Part shown: one piece after another, positions 45,980 to 55,736 of the stretch
Layout: each line of letters opens with the position of its first letter
Numbering within the stretch: the stretch's first letter is position 1
DNA from: Brachionus plicatilis
Lineage: Eukaryota > Rotifera > Eurotatoria > Ploima > Brachionidae
Assembly (NCBI GenBank): GCA_010279815.1
Contig: QEOQ01000424.1
Span: 8,310-72,309, forward strand
Length of the DNA: 64,000 nucleotides
Reading direction: 5' to 3'
The notes under the pieces: generated by a model
What the model was told of the DNA's origin: nothing
The model's database searches: none
What the model saw: only the letters and a program-made list of their open reading frames with translations
Program-made: the position numbers and the translations under genes

Positions 45980-46744
45980 CATCTATTTTATTAAAATAAA
46001 CTTTGATTAAACAAAATATTTTTACCTTTTTAATTAAAAGATAATTTTTTCTTTAGATTTATAGTAAAAAAAATGATTGTCCTGCCTAGCAAAAGCCCCA
46101 GGGTCTTATATATTTACTATGGTTTTATAATCCTTGGTATTCTAAGCTATGAAATTTCAATTTTTTTAGTACATAAAATTTATAAGAGGAAATATGTTAT
46201 TGAATTAAATCTATAAGATTGAGTATTTTAATATTTAAAAAATTATTTAAGATTAAAAATAAGGTAAAAATAAAAAAAAAATCTAGATGTGTTAAAATTA
46301 TTTAATAAATAAATAAAATAAAAAAAGTCTTAATTGAAATAATATTATTAACTATTATTAGATAATATTAAAGCGTCAAAAATAAAAATTAAAATAAAAA
46401 ACACCAAATTAAGGAATTAGCTGTAATTTCATGATATAAATAAAAATAATTAAAAAAATTTGAAAAATTTAAATTTTTTGAGAAAATTTGTTGTTTTTTT
46501 TTACGTTAATTTCCGTAATTTGAGCAAAATTAATGATGTCTAACGTAAACGACCATAAATTTGTGAATTTTTGTCAAATTACGGAAATTAACGTTAATTA
46601 TGTTTTAGTCAAATCGCCACTGTTTCTGTGCAATACTGAGCCAAAAAATTCACGAAAAGTTAAGCCTTACTGGCAAAATGAAAACAATTCCAATGTGTAA
46701 CTACTAACCTTTTTCTAAAAAGATAAAAAAAGGCGATAGTAAAT
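45980..46744. other. intergenic, with a decayed MITE end
   Basis: 46500-46625 carries TTACGTTAA/TTAACGT inverted words and ends GTCAAATCGCCACTGT, resembling the right end of the element at 41477. No gene is seen. Confidence 0.4.
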
Positions 46745-47215
46745 CAATATTTATTTATTTGTTTACTGTACCAAGCTTAAGCTCCTCCAGAATAAAAAAA
46801 TAAAATAAAATAAAAATGCAAACAAAAAATAAGAAAAAATTTAAATAAGTTAAAATATAATTTAAAAAACAATTGTAAGTAATGACAGGTGCTAAATGTT
46901 TAAGTATTGAACAATTCAGGAAATAAAGAAGAAATGGTAAGATAGCAATTACACATTGAAGTAGGATATTCGATATATCTTGATTCGAGACCATCTCTAT
47001 ATTCTTCTACCAGTCTGACGACCAGTGGAACAGAAGACTCAATTCTGGCCTGACATATCACTAATTTAACTCAAAAAGTCGATTAGAAGCTGTAAGTAGT
47101 TTAAGTTTATTGGAGGGGGTATCATATTTCAGCTTCAAAATAGATCGAACTGCTGAATTTTGAATAATTTGTAATTTTTTGATGTTAGTTTCTAATGATT
47201 TTGGTTTAAACCCCA
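46745..47215 (-). mobile_element. LINE 3' fragment with tail
   Basis: Diverged relative of 47915-48420: the same C-terminal protein block and the 3' box (plus strand CTGTACCAAGCTTAAGCTC near 46767). It is interrupted by stops. Confidence 0.7.
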
Positions 47216-47352
47216 TTTTCTATTTGTTGTTCTGATGATGTTGATGGTTGTACTGATGAAGCAATTGTCAATGTATCAATTTCAGATAAATTGGGTGGTT
47301 CACTTCTCATCAGCACTGGCTTTGCTAACTTAGGACGTCCCCTTTTTTGGTT
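47206..47352 (-). pseudogene. AT-hook protein C-terminal fragment
   Basis: An open minus-strand frame between a TGA and a TAA. It has an AT-hook core NQKRGRPKLAK followed by Ser/Pro/Glu-rich text ending EQQIENGV. It resembles the fragment at 13750-13986 in having one AT-hook and polar low-complexity flanks. Its parent is unknown, possibly a transposon ORF. Confidence 0.45.
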
Positions 47353-47430
47353 TCATTTAAATTGATATTTGGTACTAACTAAAATAGCAGTACCTAATCT
47401 GTTTAAAAAAAAAAAAGTATTGGGTATTAT

Positions 47431-47502
47431 AGCAGCGTGGGGCAGTGGAAGCGTGCTAGGCTCATAACTCAGAGGTCGGTGGATCGAAACCATTCGCTGC
47501 TA
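47431..47502 (+). tRNA. initiator tRNA-Met-like gene (CAT), possibly degenerate
   Basis: 72 nt closely matching animal initiator tRNA-Met: A1-started perfect 7-bp acceptor stem AGCAGCG/CGCTGCT, anticodon loop CTCATAA, T loop ATCGAAA and B-box GGATCGAAACC. Two defects stand out. The anticodon stem has an A29-C41 mismatch and a G-T pair where initiators keep three G-C pairs, and the D stem has a G-G mismatch. No T-run follows at once; the first is at 47577-47582. It may therefore be a pseudogene or the head of a tRNA-derived SINE. Confidence 0.6.
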
Positions 47503-47582
47503 CCAACTGTTATAGGGCTTCGTTGAGCACCAAAGACTATAACTTCAGAGGTTTAAGTTAATGTAAAATTAGTTTCTTTTTT
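47503..47582 (+). repeat. possible SINE body after tRNA-like head
   Basis: A 7-bp stem GTTATAG/CTATAAC (47509-47515 with 47537-47543) follows the tRNA-like sequence, then TTTTTT at 47577-47582, a possible Pol III terminator. No second copy is in the window, so the SINE idea is inference. Confidence 0.3.
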
Positions 47583-47914
47583 AAAATGCTTTATTTAAAA
47601 AACTAAAAAGCTTAAAAAAAATATAAAGTTTAAATATATAGAATTCTGACATTGTTTCTGATTGAACCAACACTTGAATACAAGGCTTTAAACAATGCAG
47701 GTTTTTCAGGATAAATATAAAAATTAAATAGATAAATTTAAATAAGAGAATACTGTCACGTTGTAACATAATTAAATCACTCGTGGTACTAGTAAAATAT
47801 GTTAGGTACTAATTTTTTTGATTTTTGATTAAATTCTATTTATTTATTACACGAAATGTAATTAGGTACTGAGTAAAATATAGAGCATATTTATTAATTT
47901 TTAATTATTTTTTT

Positions 47915-49075
47915 TCTGTACCGAGCTAAAGCTATTTCAAATAAGTTAAAAAAAAAATAAAATTAAAGTTACTAAAAATGAGATAACAAAAAGAATCAAA
48001 ATAAAGTAAATAAGCTAAAAAAAATGAAAGTTGAAAAGACATAAATTGGAATAGATTGTTACATGTGGCACATGTTTAATAGTTCAAGTTTCAGGATAAA
48101 AAGAAGAAATAGTAAGGTAGCAATTACACAATGGAGTTGGGTATTCAATATATCTTGATTCGAAACCTTCTTTGTATTCCTTCACCAGTCTTAAAACCAA
48201 TGGAATAGAATGACTCAGTCCTGTCCCAACATATCTCTCACTCAATTCAAAAAGCCGATTCGAGACTGTTAGTAATTTTAGTTTATTAAAAGCCTCATGA
48301 TGCACGATGTTGGAGGGAGTATCATATTTTAACTTAAGAATAGATCTGACTGCTGTATTCTGAATTGCTTGTAGTTTTTTGATATTATTTTCTGAAAATG
48401 AATTTAAGCAAGGTAAAGAATAGTCTAAAATTGATCCGACTAAAGACTCATATAATTTTCCTAGTGTGTTTTGATTGAGACTCCATTTTTTGTTTGACAA
48501 TATCTTAATAATATTTAGTCTTTTATTGCAGCGTTTTTTAATTTCGTCTGCCAGTATATTAAAGTTTAACTTAGAATCAAATTTAATACCAAGAAACTTG
48601 ATTTCATTCTGTTTCCATAAATTTTGAAGTTTAGATTATCACTCTCTTTTTTGTGCCTAGAAAAGACTACTGAACACGACTTTTCAACTGATATCTTCAT
48701 TTTCCATTTAATAAACCATTGTTCTAGTTCGTTGGTGTATTTTATTATCTTATTTTCTAGGTTCCCCTTTTTGTTATGAAGAATGTAACTAGATCATCTG
48801 CGAAAAGCAGAGAGTATTCATTGTTTCTTTTAGGGATGTCATTAATATATATACTAAATAAAAGAGGACTAATTACTGAGCCTTGAGGAACACCTGCAGT
48901 TATTTGATATGGTCATTCACATTTACCTTAAATGTCCTAGAGTCTAAAAATGATCTAATCCAGATAGTCAAGTAATGAGGTGGATTCATTTTAATCAATT
49001 TAAAAAGTAAACCTACATGCCAAACCCTTTCAAAGGCTTTAGAATATCAAAAAAAGGCCGCAAACTCTTTTTTTT
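47915..49075 (-). mobile_element. LINE (Jockey/CR1-like) truncated copy, best preserved
   Basis: Minus strand, 5' to 3': RT motif A region (FFDILKAFERVWHVGLL, near 49050), then AGVPQGSVISPLLFSIYIND and LLFADDLVTFF. A 138-codon open C-terminal frame at 48084-48500 follows (YESLVGSILDYSLPCL, ERYVGTGLSHSIPLV), then a 3' tail with GAAATAGCTTTAGCTCGG (47920-47937). Upstream parts need frameshifts. It is 5'-truncated about 50 bp before the GPCR start. The last 520 bp are nearly identical to 54890-55425. Confidence 0.85.
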
Positions 49076-49125
49076 CTATTAAATAAAATAAAAAATACAA
49101 TTTATTCATTTAGAAACTATGTAAA

Positions 49126-50418
49126 ATGAATGAATCGCTTAGCGAACATGTGAAAAAATGGCCGCTCTCTCCCACCAGCCCGCTGGCTCTCTTCAGCCAG
49201 CTGTTAATTCATGTGTTGGTGTTTGTCGGCAACCTGCTCATCATCCTAGTCATCCGGCTAAAAAAATCCCTATACGAAAACAACACACTGCGCATTGTTC
49301 TAAGCTTGTCAGTAGCAGACCTCTTCTTGTCAATTAGCGTTCTTCCGTTCACAACATACGCCCAGCTAAACTATCCTGAATGGGGCCTGGGCTTTTACCC
49401 GTGCGCTTTCTGGCTGGCCAACGACCTTCAACTTAAAACAACGTCAATATACCATCTGTGCTCAATAACCTACGAGCGCTATCTGAGCATAGCCAAGCCC
49501 ATGCTCTTTCGCATCAACATCCAAAAGCGCATCATGCATCTGGTGCTGTTCAACTGGAGCGCTTCTTTTGCGCTAATCACACTGCCCTTTTTAGTACTGC
49601 TCACAGCCGACACACACTCGGTCTACGCGGCCACCTGCAGCATAAGCTCAAGCGTGTTCGTTGCATACTTTACCATAATCACATTCTGGGTGCCGCTCAC
49701 CATAATGATGTTCTTCGGCTCCAGGGCCGTCTATCTCATACGCAAGATAGACAAGTCCCATTTGAAGATGAACTGCAAGCTGTTGACGGATGTGACGCCG
49801 CGCAACTCTTTTCTGATCTCCGAGTCTAGCAAGGACTCGCGCCACTCGGTCCAGTGCTTGGACGTGAAGGCGCAGGCGCGCAAACGAGCCAACTCGCTCA
49901 ACTACATTTACAAGAGGAGGAAAAAAGAGAACTTCAAGCTGAAGAACATACCGACTATAACGGTGATGGAGGTGCATCAGACTAGTCCGGATAGTGGCAA
50001 TTTTGGGGGCGAGTTTGGGAGTGTGGCGAACAGGGAGGAGTCGCAGATGAGCGACGATAGTGGTCTGGTGCTGAGGAGCGAGGGAGCGAGGCGGCCGTCG
50101 CGTCTCTCCGCCTTTCGGCTCAGCATCTTTGGAAATCCCATACGCAAAGAGCTTAAAGCCCAGAAGACGCTGACGATCGCGCTCATCGTCTTTTTGTTCT
50201 CCTATTTTCCGTACTTTACTTTTTTAACGTTGATGTCGTTCATGAAGTTGGCTGATCAGCGATGGCTGAGCCAGGACGCCGAGTTTGTCACTGTTGTGTT
50301 CTATTTGACTTCGTGGCTTGCTTATTCCAGCGCTGCTATCAATCCTTTGTTGCAATTTTTGCTAAATAATAATTTAAAAAATAGTCTTAAAAATAATTTA
50401 TTTAAAAATAAAAAATGA
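49126..50418 (+). CDS. rhodopsin-family GPCR, biogenic-amine-receptor-like, intronless
   Basis: Seven-helix plasma-membrane receptor of 430 residues, probably for an amine ligand. Landmarks: TM1 VGNLLIILVI; TM2 LSLSVADLFLSISVLPF; TM3 NDLQLKTTSIYHLCSITYER, where Asp aligns with D3.32 (the amine-binding Asp) and the DRY motif is ERY; TM4 FNWSASFALITLPF; TM5 FTIITFWVPLTIMM; a long intracellular loop 3 (about residues 205-340, Ser-rich, basic); TM6 KAQKTLTIALIVFLFSYFPY; TM7 WLAYSSAAINPLLQF. Two signatures are altered: the TM6 CWxP position reads SYFP, and the TM7 NPxxY reads NPLLQF. The gene is visibly GC-richer than its surroundings and has no intron. The Met at 49126 precedes TM1 by about 20 residues. 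A T-rich AG at 49111-49112 could be a splice acceptor in the 5' UTR. The ligand cannot be named. Confidence 0.9.
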   Translation: MNESLSEHVKKWPLSPTSPLALFSQLLIHVLVFVGNLLIILVIRLKKSLYENNTLRIVLSLSVADLFLSISVLPFTTYAQLNYPEWGLGFYPCAFWLANDLQLKTTSIYHLCSITYERYLSIAKPMLFRINIQKRIMHLVLFNWSASFALITLPFLVLLTADTHSVYAATCSISSSVFVAYFTIITFWVPLTIMMFFGSRAVYLIRKIDKSHLKMNCKLLTDVTPRNSFLISESSKDSRHSVQCLDVKAQARKRANSLNYIYKRRKKENFKLKNIPTITVMEVHQTSPDSGNFGGEFGSVANREESQMSDDSGLVLRSEGARRPSRLSAFRLSIFGNPIRKELKAQKTLTIALIVFLFSYFPYFTFLTLMSFMKLADQRWLSQDAEFVTVVFYLTSWLAYSSAAINPLLQFLLNNNLKNSLKNNLFKNKK

Positions 50419-50576
50419 CTGTTTTTTTTTTCTCTCTTTCTCGAATAATTAGAAAAATGTTTTTTTCTTTTTTTTTTTGTATCTAGTCTGTGAATATTTG
50501 AATAAAAATTTAACTTCTGTAAAATACAGAATCTTTTATATTTCAATTTTTTTTTTTTTAGTTAGATAATATATTC

Positions 50577-51136
50577 TGTTAAGACCCAAGTCTTGACATG
50601 TCTTACTTATGATTTAATCTTGAATTAACTGCAGCTTAAGCACATGTTCTAACTACTAAATAAACCACTAACTACTTGTTATAATTTCGGATTCCAATTA
50701 ATAAACTATAAATTAAATTGCTTTGTTTATTTCTTGGCTTTAATCCCTAAAGTCCAAAACTCTGACTTTACATTTGGTGCCCAATGTCGGGATTTTACAA
50801 TTAACATTAGTAAAATCAAGAGAAGAGAAGTATTCACGTGCAAAAAAAACAATAGTTTCCTAGGTCGAAAAGAAACGAAAGACAGTTTAATACAACCAAC
50901 CCAGTGAAAAGTGATCAAAGGCAAAAAGATTCGCAGAAACCAAACATGGATTCATTAAAAAGGAATGCGACGGCAATGGAGTTTAAGGACATCAAAATTG
51001 ATATCGGTGCTTTTGGAAAAGTTATTCGAACAACTAAAGTTCAAATTAAGTATTCTCAAGTAGACCGCGGTTAAAGGCATAATGGTGATGTTATTTCTTG
51101 GCTTTAATCCCTAAAGTCCAAACACAAGACTTTACA
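50577..51136 (+). mobile_element. collapsed LTR retrotransposon
   Basis: 5' LTR 50577-50772 (196 bp, TGTTAAG...TTTACA) is followed by a primer-binding-like site TGGTGCCCAATGTCGGG (50775). A leader and an ATG frame (MDSLKRNATAMEFKDIK, from 50946) come next. The last about 46 bp of the LTR recur at 51091-51136. ATTC flanks both ends (50573-50576 and 51137-51140), a 4-bp duplication. All of pol and most of gag are missing, so it is a deletion derivative, gypsy- or BEL-like. Confidence 0.75.
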
Positions 51137-51140
51137 ATTC

Positions 51141-51776
51141 GTTATCAAAAAAATTGGTAATCTTTTACGTTAACATAATTGACCCAACAATAACATAAAA
51201 ATTAAACTACAAAAAAATTAAAAAATATAAGATACAGGAAGCAGAGCTTTATATATGCAAGTAACGAGCCGTTATTTTAAAACAAATGTGTTGAAACATT
51301 GATGGGCTTTGTTCAAAAAGGGTAGAGGAGGTTTAATTTAAAAAAATTTATTTTTCAAATTGTAAATGAAATAAGATTATAAAATATCAAATAAAAGTAA
51401 AAATAAAATGTCTTAATTGGTGCACAAAAGATTTTTCAACTTGTTTTTGATTAAGCACTGAGTTTTAAGGCTAAATTAGTATTTTATTTTAAAAAATTCA
51501 AGTATTATTAATATTTTTATTAATCATTTTAGGTAAGTATAAAAAATTACAGAAAATTGTATTTGAAATGTAAAATTTTAATTAAAGATTTTTGTTTTGA
51601 ATAGAAATTATAGGTAGTTACATAGGTTGTTGACATTTGTAAATTGCCGTTGATCGTGTTCTTTTTTTTGGTTTAGAAACGTCATGGGATTCTTTATTTG
51701 ATTTTGAAATTGGTGTGGTGTCTATTTCTTTTGATGGATAAATGGTTTTATTTGTCGAAGATTAATCAATTAATTG
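51141..51776. other. intergenic AT-rich DNA
   Basis: No gene or bounded repeat is seen between the LTR remnant and foldback element B. Confidence 0.4.
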
Positions 51777-51784
51777 TAAATTTC

Positions 51785-52573
51785 GGGTCTATTGCGTTAT
51801 GTGATCACTGGTTCACATAAAAGGTGAACCAACTTACCCAACCTAAATAGGTGATCAGTTGTGTTCACTTTTTAGGTGAACCAAAAATATGTGTACTAAT
51901 TAATTAAAATTTTTCTCAAAATGATCACCTAAATTAAATTGTGTTCACCTAAAATAAAAAGTGTTCACCTAAAATAAAAAGTGATCACCTAAAATAAAAA
52001 GTAACTGAAACTGATGGAGATAATAGAGAAGAAGAAAATAGAGAAGAACGCTTGTGTTGAACAAAATGTGTACTAGTAAATCAAATACTCGTTATTAAAC
52101 TTCTAGAGAAGATATAATTGAGAAATTAGATGAAAGTTTGAAAAATGTCAAAATATCTGATGTTAAGCGTCAGGCTTTAACTATTGAAAAAAAAACTTAT
52201 GAGAATAAATTTTCTTCATCTACAGAAGAAATTGTAAAAATAACTTTAAATAACAAAAAAGATCATATAAAATGTGATTTTTGTGGAAATTATTTTGAAA
52301 AAAATGGTCTCAAGAGACACATTACTGTCAAGCATAAGACTCAATAAAAAAATTTTTTTTTGGTTCACTTATTTTTTTTTTGGCTCACCTATTTTTTTTT
52401 GGCTCACCTATAATTCAAAAAAATTAAAAAATAAATTTTGATTTTCGAAATAATTTTTTTTGTACACATATTTTTGGTTCACCTAAAAAGTGAACACAAC
52501 AGATCACCTATTTAGGTTGGGTTAGTTGGTTCACCTTTTATGTGAACCAGTGATCACATAACGCAATAGACCC
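51785..52573. mobile_element. foldback element B, young, with zinc-finger ORF
   Basis: 789 bp. Inverted repeats 51785-51896 and 52462-52573 are 112 bp long and differ at two positions; they start GGGTCTATTGCGTTATGTG. TAAATTTC flanks both ends (51777-51784 and 52574-52581), an exact 8-bp duplication. Inside the repeats, motifs GTTCACCTAAAATAAAAA and GATCACCTAAAATAAAAA alternate with about 20-bp period (51925-52010), and GGTTCACCTA/GGCTCACCTA words recur inverted at 52360-52410. It encodes one small zinc-finger ORF. Its ends are related to element D (13537). The transposase class is unknown; 8-bp duplications occur in hAT and P superfamilies. Confidence 0.85.
52066..52347 (+). pseudogene. single C2H2 zinc-finger ORF inside element B
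   Basis: From the ATG at 52066 the frame has 93 codons with a single in-frame TAA (52096-52098, one change from CAA). Downstream of it 83 codons are open but without an ATG. The C-terminus is a clear C2H2 module, CDFCGNYFEKNGLKRH followed four residues on by a second His (C-x2-C-x11-H-x4-H). The N-terminal part is Lys/Glu-rich and may form a coiled coil. It could bind the iterated GTTCAC/GATCAC motifs in the arms; this is inference. Confidence 0.6.
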
Positions 52574-52581
52574 TAAATTTC

Positions 52582-53024
52582 ATGGCAGATAAAATAGTAA
52601 AAGAACAATAATTGTTTGTTGTTTTCTTTTATTTATTTTTCTTTTAATATTAAAGTGTTAGATTTTATTATTAAACAAAACCGATAGCCAATAGTTTCGC
52701 TGAAGTATTCGTCGAATCAGAATGCACGGTTTCAATTCTTGAATTGAAAAATCGTTCAGTATCCTAGATTTTCCTATGTACACATCTGGTTATTAGCTCG
52801 TCGCGATGCTCGTTCCTCGCAATAAGTGCTATGGTATTTTTTGATAATACGTAAATATAGATAATTCCGTTACTATACGTAGATTTTGAAATAATTATAA
52901 TTATCAATTTTCCGGTTTTTTTATGGACTTAGTAGTAGTAGTAGTTAGGTATGCTGTAGGGACCTAAATTCCGAGCAGATGCGCATGTAAACGCCTTGCT
53001 ATCGACTATATATTCTTGATGCTT
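52582..53024. other. unassigned, somewhat GC-richer
   Basis: 52680-53010 is less AT-rich than its surroundings, with a GTAGTAGTAGTAG microsatellite at about 52930. No frame or known motif is recognised; it may be the 3' part of the LINE that follows. Confidence 0.35.
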
Positions 53025-54075
53025 AAAATAATTTTAATCTAAAACCAAGAAGTTTGTCGATAGGATTCTTAAACATGTTTGTATCGCTTATACTTCAAGT
53101 TGCCGCGACAAGTTTGTTCCAGTTTCTGGCAATTCGATTGGTGAAAAAATTATGCCTGTAGACTTGTGGCGTTGGTATAGTAAATATCAATGCCAAACTT
53201 ACCTGTTGTTTTTGTCGTATTTGGGCAAAATGTAATTTATTGTACATTTTTATATTTTTACATTTTTACATTTTTGAGAGAAGAAAAAAAAATCTCAAAA
53301 TCAAAAAATCTAAAAAAATTTTCATTCAAGAAAAGTAATAATTAATTCGCAATTAATTAAAAGGGATTTTCAAAAAATTATCCTTGGTTTTTACATTTAA
53401 ATTTTTCTATAACTCCTTTTTAAGTAATTGCGAATTTATTATTACTTTTCTTGAATGAAAATTTTTTTAGATTTTTTGATTTTGACATATTTTTTTCTTA
53501 AAAATGTAAAAATATAAAAATATAAAAATGTACAATAAATAACATTTTGCCCGTATTTGTTGATTGAGATAAAGACGAAATTGACATGCATGAAATCGAA
53601 GTAGCTGACGAGCCGCTTTGATTGAAAGATGAGATTCAGGTGTTACTTGAAATTTCTGGACTTGAATTACAAAGTAGAGCGTTGTTCATCGAAATGATAG
53701 TGAATTGATCAGTAGCAGGAATCTCGATCATTTAAAAGACATTTAATGGTCAATTAATGGTAAAATTCATTGTGCGCCATTCCAGATGTGATCTTAGACC
53801 AGTCGAACGTTGTAGGTGATGCCTGGATTACTGGTTTTCTTTTGATCACGATCTAAGCTCAGCGGTTTCAGATTTTAGAACGTTAATGCTCTCATCTCTC
53901 TCAGTTACACACTTCCGGTATGCTCCATCAAGCGATCTAATGACAGCAATCTAGTCCACTTCCTTGGCGTAAAGATTTTCCGTTTTGCAAGCGGGCTTGG
54001 TTGTACCAAACTTATCACAAAGTGCGTCATTAAGAAGAACCCATTCGTCCGAATTCGAAACCGGATCGGTAAGCT
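53025..54075 (-). mobile_element. decayed LINE with a MITE inside
   Basis: At the 3' side the minus strand reads YRHNFFTNRIARNWNKLV, the C-terminal RT block. At 53890-54075 it reads SNSDEWVLLNDALCDKFGTT and then ENLYAKEVD, a likely first-ORF fragment. The palindromic element at 53223-53552 interrupts it. It belongs to a different subfamily from the 47915 copy and has many stops. Confidence 0.6.
53223..53552. mobile_element. 330-bp palindromic MITE inserted in LINE
   Basis: Ends GGGCAAAATGTAATTTATTG and CAATAAATAACATTTTGCCC. Arms of about 130-150 nt are almost mirror images (GTACATTTTTATATTTTTAC versus the inverted form) around an about 70-nt centre. GTATTT flanks both ends (53217-53222 and 53553-53558), a 6-bp duplication. 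No coding capacity. Confidence 0.75.
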
Positions 54076-54650
54076 CCATCTCAAAAATTTTTCAGAATTT
54101 TTTCGAAAATCTTAAATTTATTTATTTTTTTTCAATAAAAAAAAATTCTGTATTATCTAATATCTCTATTTTTTAAAGCATATTCATCATGTGTTTGAAT
54201 ATTTTTACTTTTGGTTTGTAGGTATTTATGAGTATAAAACTGATTCCTATATCGTTTTACATTCGAAAGAGATACATTCTTTTTTTATTTAAAAGTCTAT
54301 TGAAACTGGAACTTATGCTTCAGTGTTTTAACGCTACATTTTTAATTTCATTAAAAGACGAATGCTCAATACGTACGTCTTCATTTGACTTTTTGTACAA
54401 TTACTATGAGGCTCTAAAACTAAAAATTGATCTTTTGCACTTGTTCCTTTTTCTCAAACATATGCAAACAAAATTTTATCAAAATTCTTTGACTCATTTA
54501 GATAATTTAATCTTGTTGTTTTTCTATTAAAAATAAATTTGATTTACTTTTAAAGTAAATCTTTGGAACTCTATAGGTTTTGTCTACTTCTTGCCTATAT
54601 GTTATATTCCTAATATCTAGAGATCCATTTTCTTGATTTATGTTGAAAAA
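54076..54650. other. intergenic AT-rich DNA
   Basis: A 100-codon frame at 54228-54530 starts with TTG and has no recognised motif; I do not call it. Nothing else is seen. Confidence 0.35.
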
Positions 54651-54654
54651 AAAA

Positions 54655-54850
54655 TTTAATTTCTATAAAGAAATATAAGCAGCATTACCATCTGCCAATG
54701 CATCGCCAAGCAAAAATCTATTCAAACTAACGATAAATATTGAATCACAATGAATTTCTTTTGGGAGAACTTCACAACTCAAGTTATCGAAAATATTACT
54801 TATTATTAGCTTATTTACTTTATTTTGATTCTTTTTTTATCTCATTTTAT
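54655..54850 (-). mobile_element. LINE C-terminal fragment, tentative
   Basis: An open minus-strand frame of about 55 codons reads LSCEVLPKEIHCDSIFIVSL and then NRFLLGDALADGNAAY. It is compatible with the LPxEIVxxxSLNxF block at the end of non-LTR RT proteins. Similarity is weak. Confidence 0.35.
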
Positions 54851-54889
54851 TTGCCTTAATTTTATTTTTATTTTATTTTTGTTTTTTTT

Positions 54890-55425
54890 TATTTGTTTTC
54901 TGTACCGAGCTAAAGCTACTTCAGAATAAGTTAAAAAAAAAATAAAATTAAAGTTACTAAAAATGAGATAACAAAAAGAATCAAAATAAAGTAAATAAGC
55001 TAAAAAAATGAAAGTTGAAAAGACATAAATTGGAATAGATTGTTACATGTGGCACATGTTTAAATAGTTCAAGTTTCAGGAAAAAAAGAAGAAATAGTAA
55101 GGTAGCAATTACACAATGGAGTTGGGTATTCAATATATCTTGATTCGAAACCTTCTTTGTATTCCTTCACCAGTCTTTCAACCAATGGAATAGAATGACT
55201 CAGTCCTGTCCCAACATATCTCTCACTCAATTCAAAAAGCCGATTCGTTACTGTTAGTAATTTTAGTTTATTAAAAGCCTCATGATGCACGATGTTGGAG
55301 GGAGTATAATATTTTAACTTAAGAATATATCTGACTGCTGTATTCTGAATTGCTTGTAGTTTTTTAATATTATTTTCTGAAAATGAATTTAAGCAAGGTA
55401 AAGAATAGTCTAAAATTGATAGTTT
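54890..55425 (-). mobile_element. LINE 3' copy, near-identical to 47915 element
   Basis: Aligns with 47905-48425 with only scattered substitutions, including the 3' box (plus CTGTACCGAGCTAAAGCT) and the C-terminal protein block ERYVGTGLSHSIPLV. 5'-truncated at about 55425, about 310 bp from the GST stop. Confidence 0.85.
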
Positions 55426-55736
55426 TTAGAATGACTTTAATATATTCTTTTGTCAAATTGAAAAACTCAACACTTAAGTTAAATAAATTCAATTTTAAAA
55501 TTAACATTATTAAAATTAAATTTTTCATTTTTTCTTGTATTTTTGATCGTCCCTGATCAATAGTACATTTTGTCGAGGTTCTAAAAAATCAATTTGGTAT
55601 CAGAGTTTACAAGTGAACAAATATTAAAATTAAATTTAAATAAATTAAATTTATTAAATTTATTAAATTATTAAATTCAAAATCTTTATTTAAAAACCAA
55701 ATAAATTAATTGTTAAAATAATTCCAATAGACCAAT

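Noticed and set aside
46755..46994. 79-codon minus-strand ORF
   Set aside because: Overlaps a decayed LINE 3' end and is explained by it.
49648..49977. Antisense frame within the GPCR
   Set aside because: A by-product of the GC-richer coding strand; His/Arg-rich with no family resemblance.
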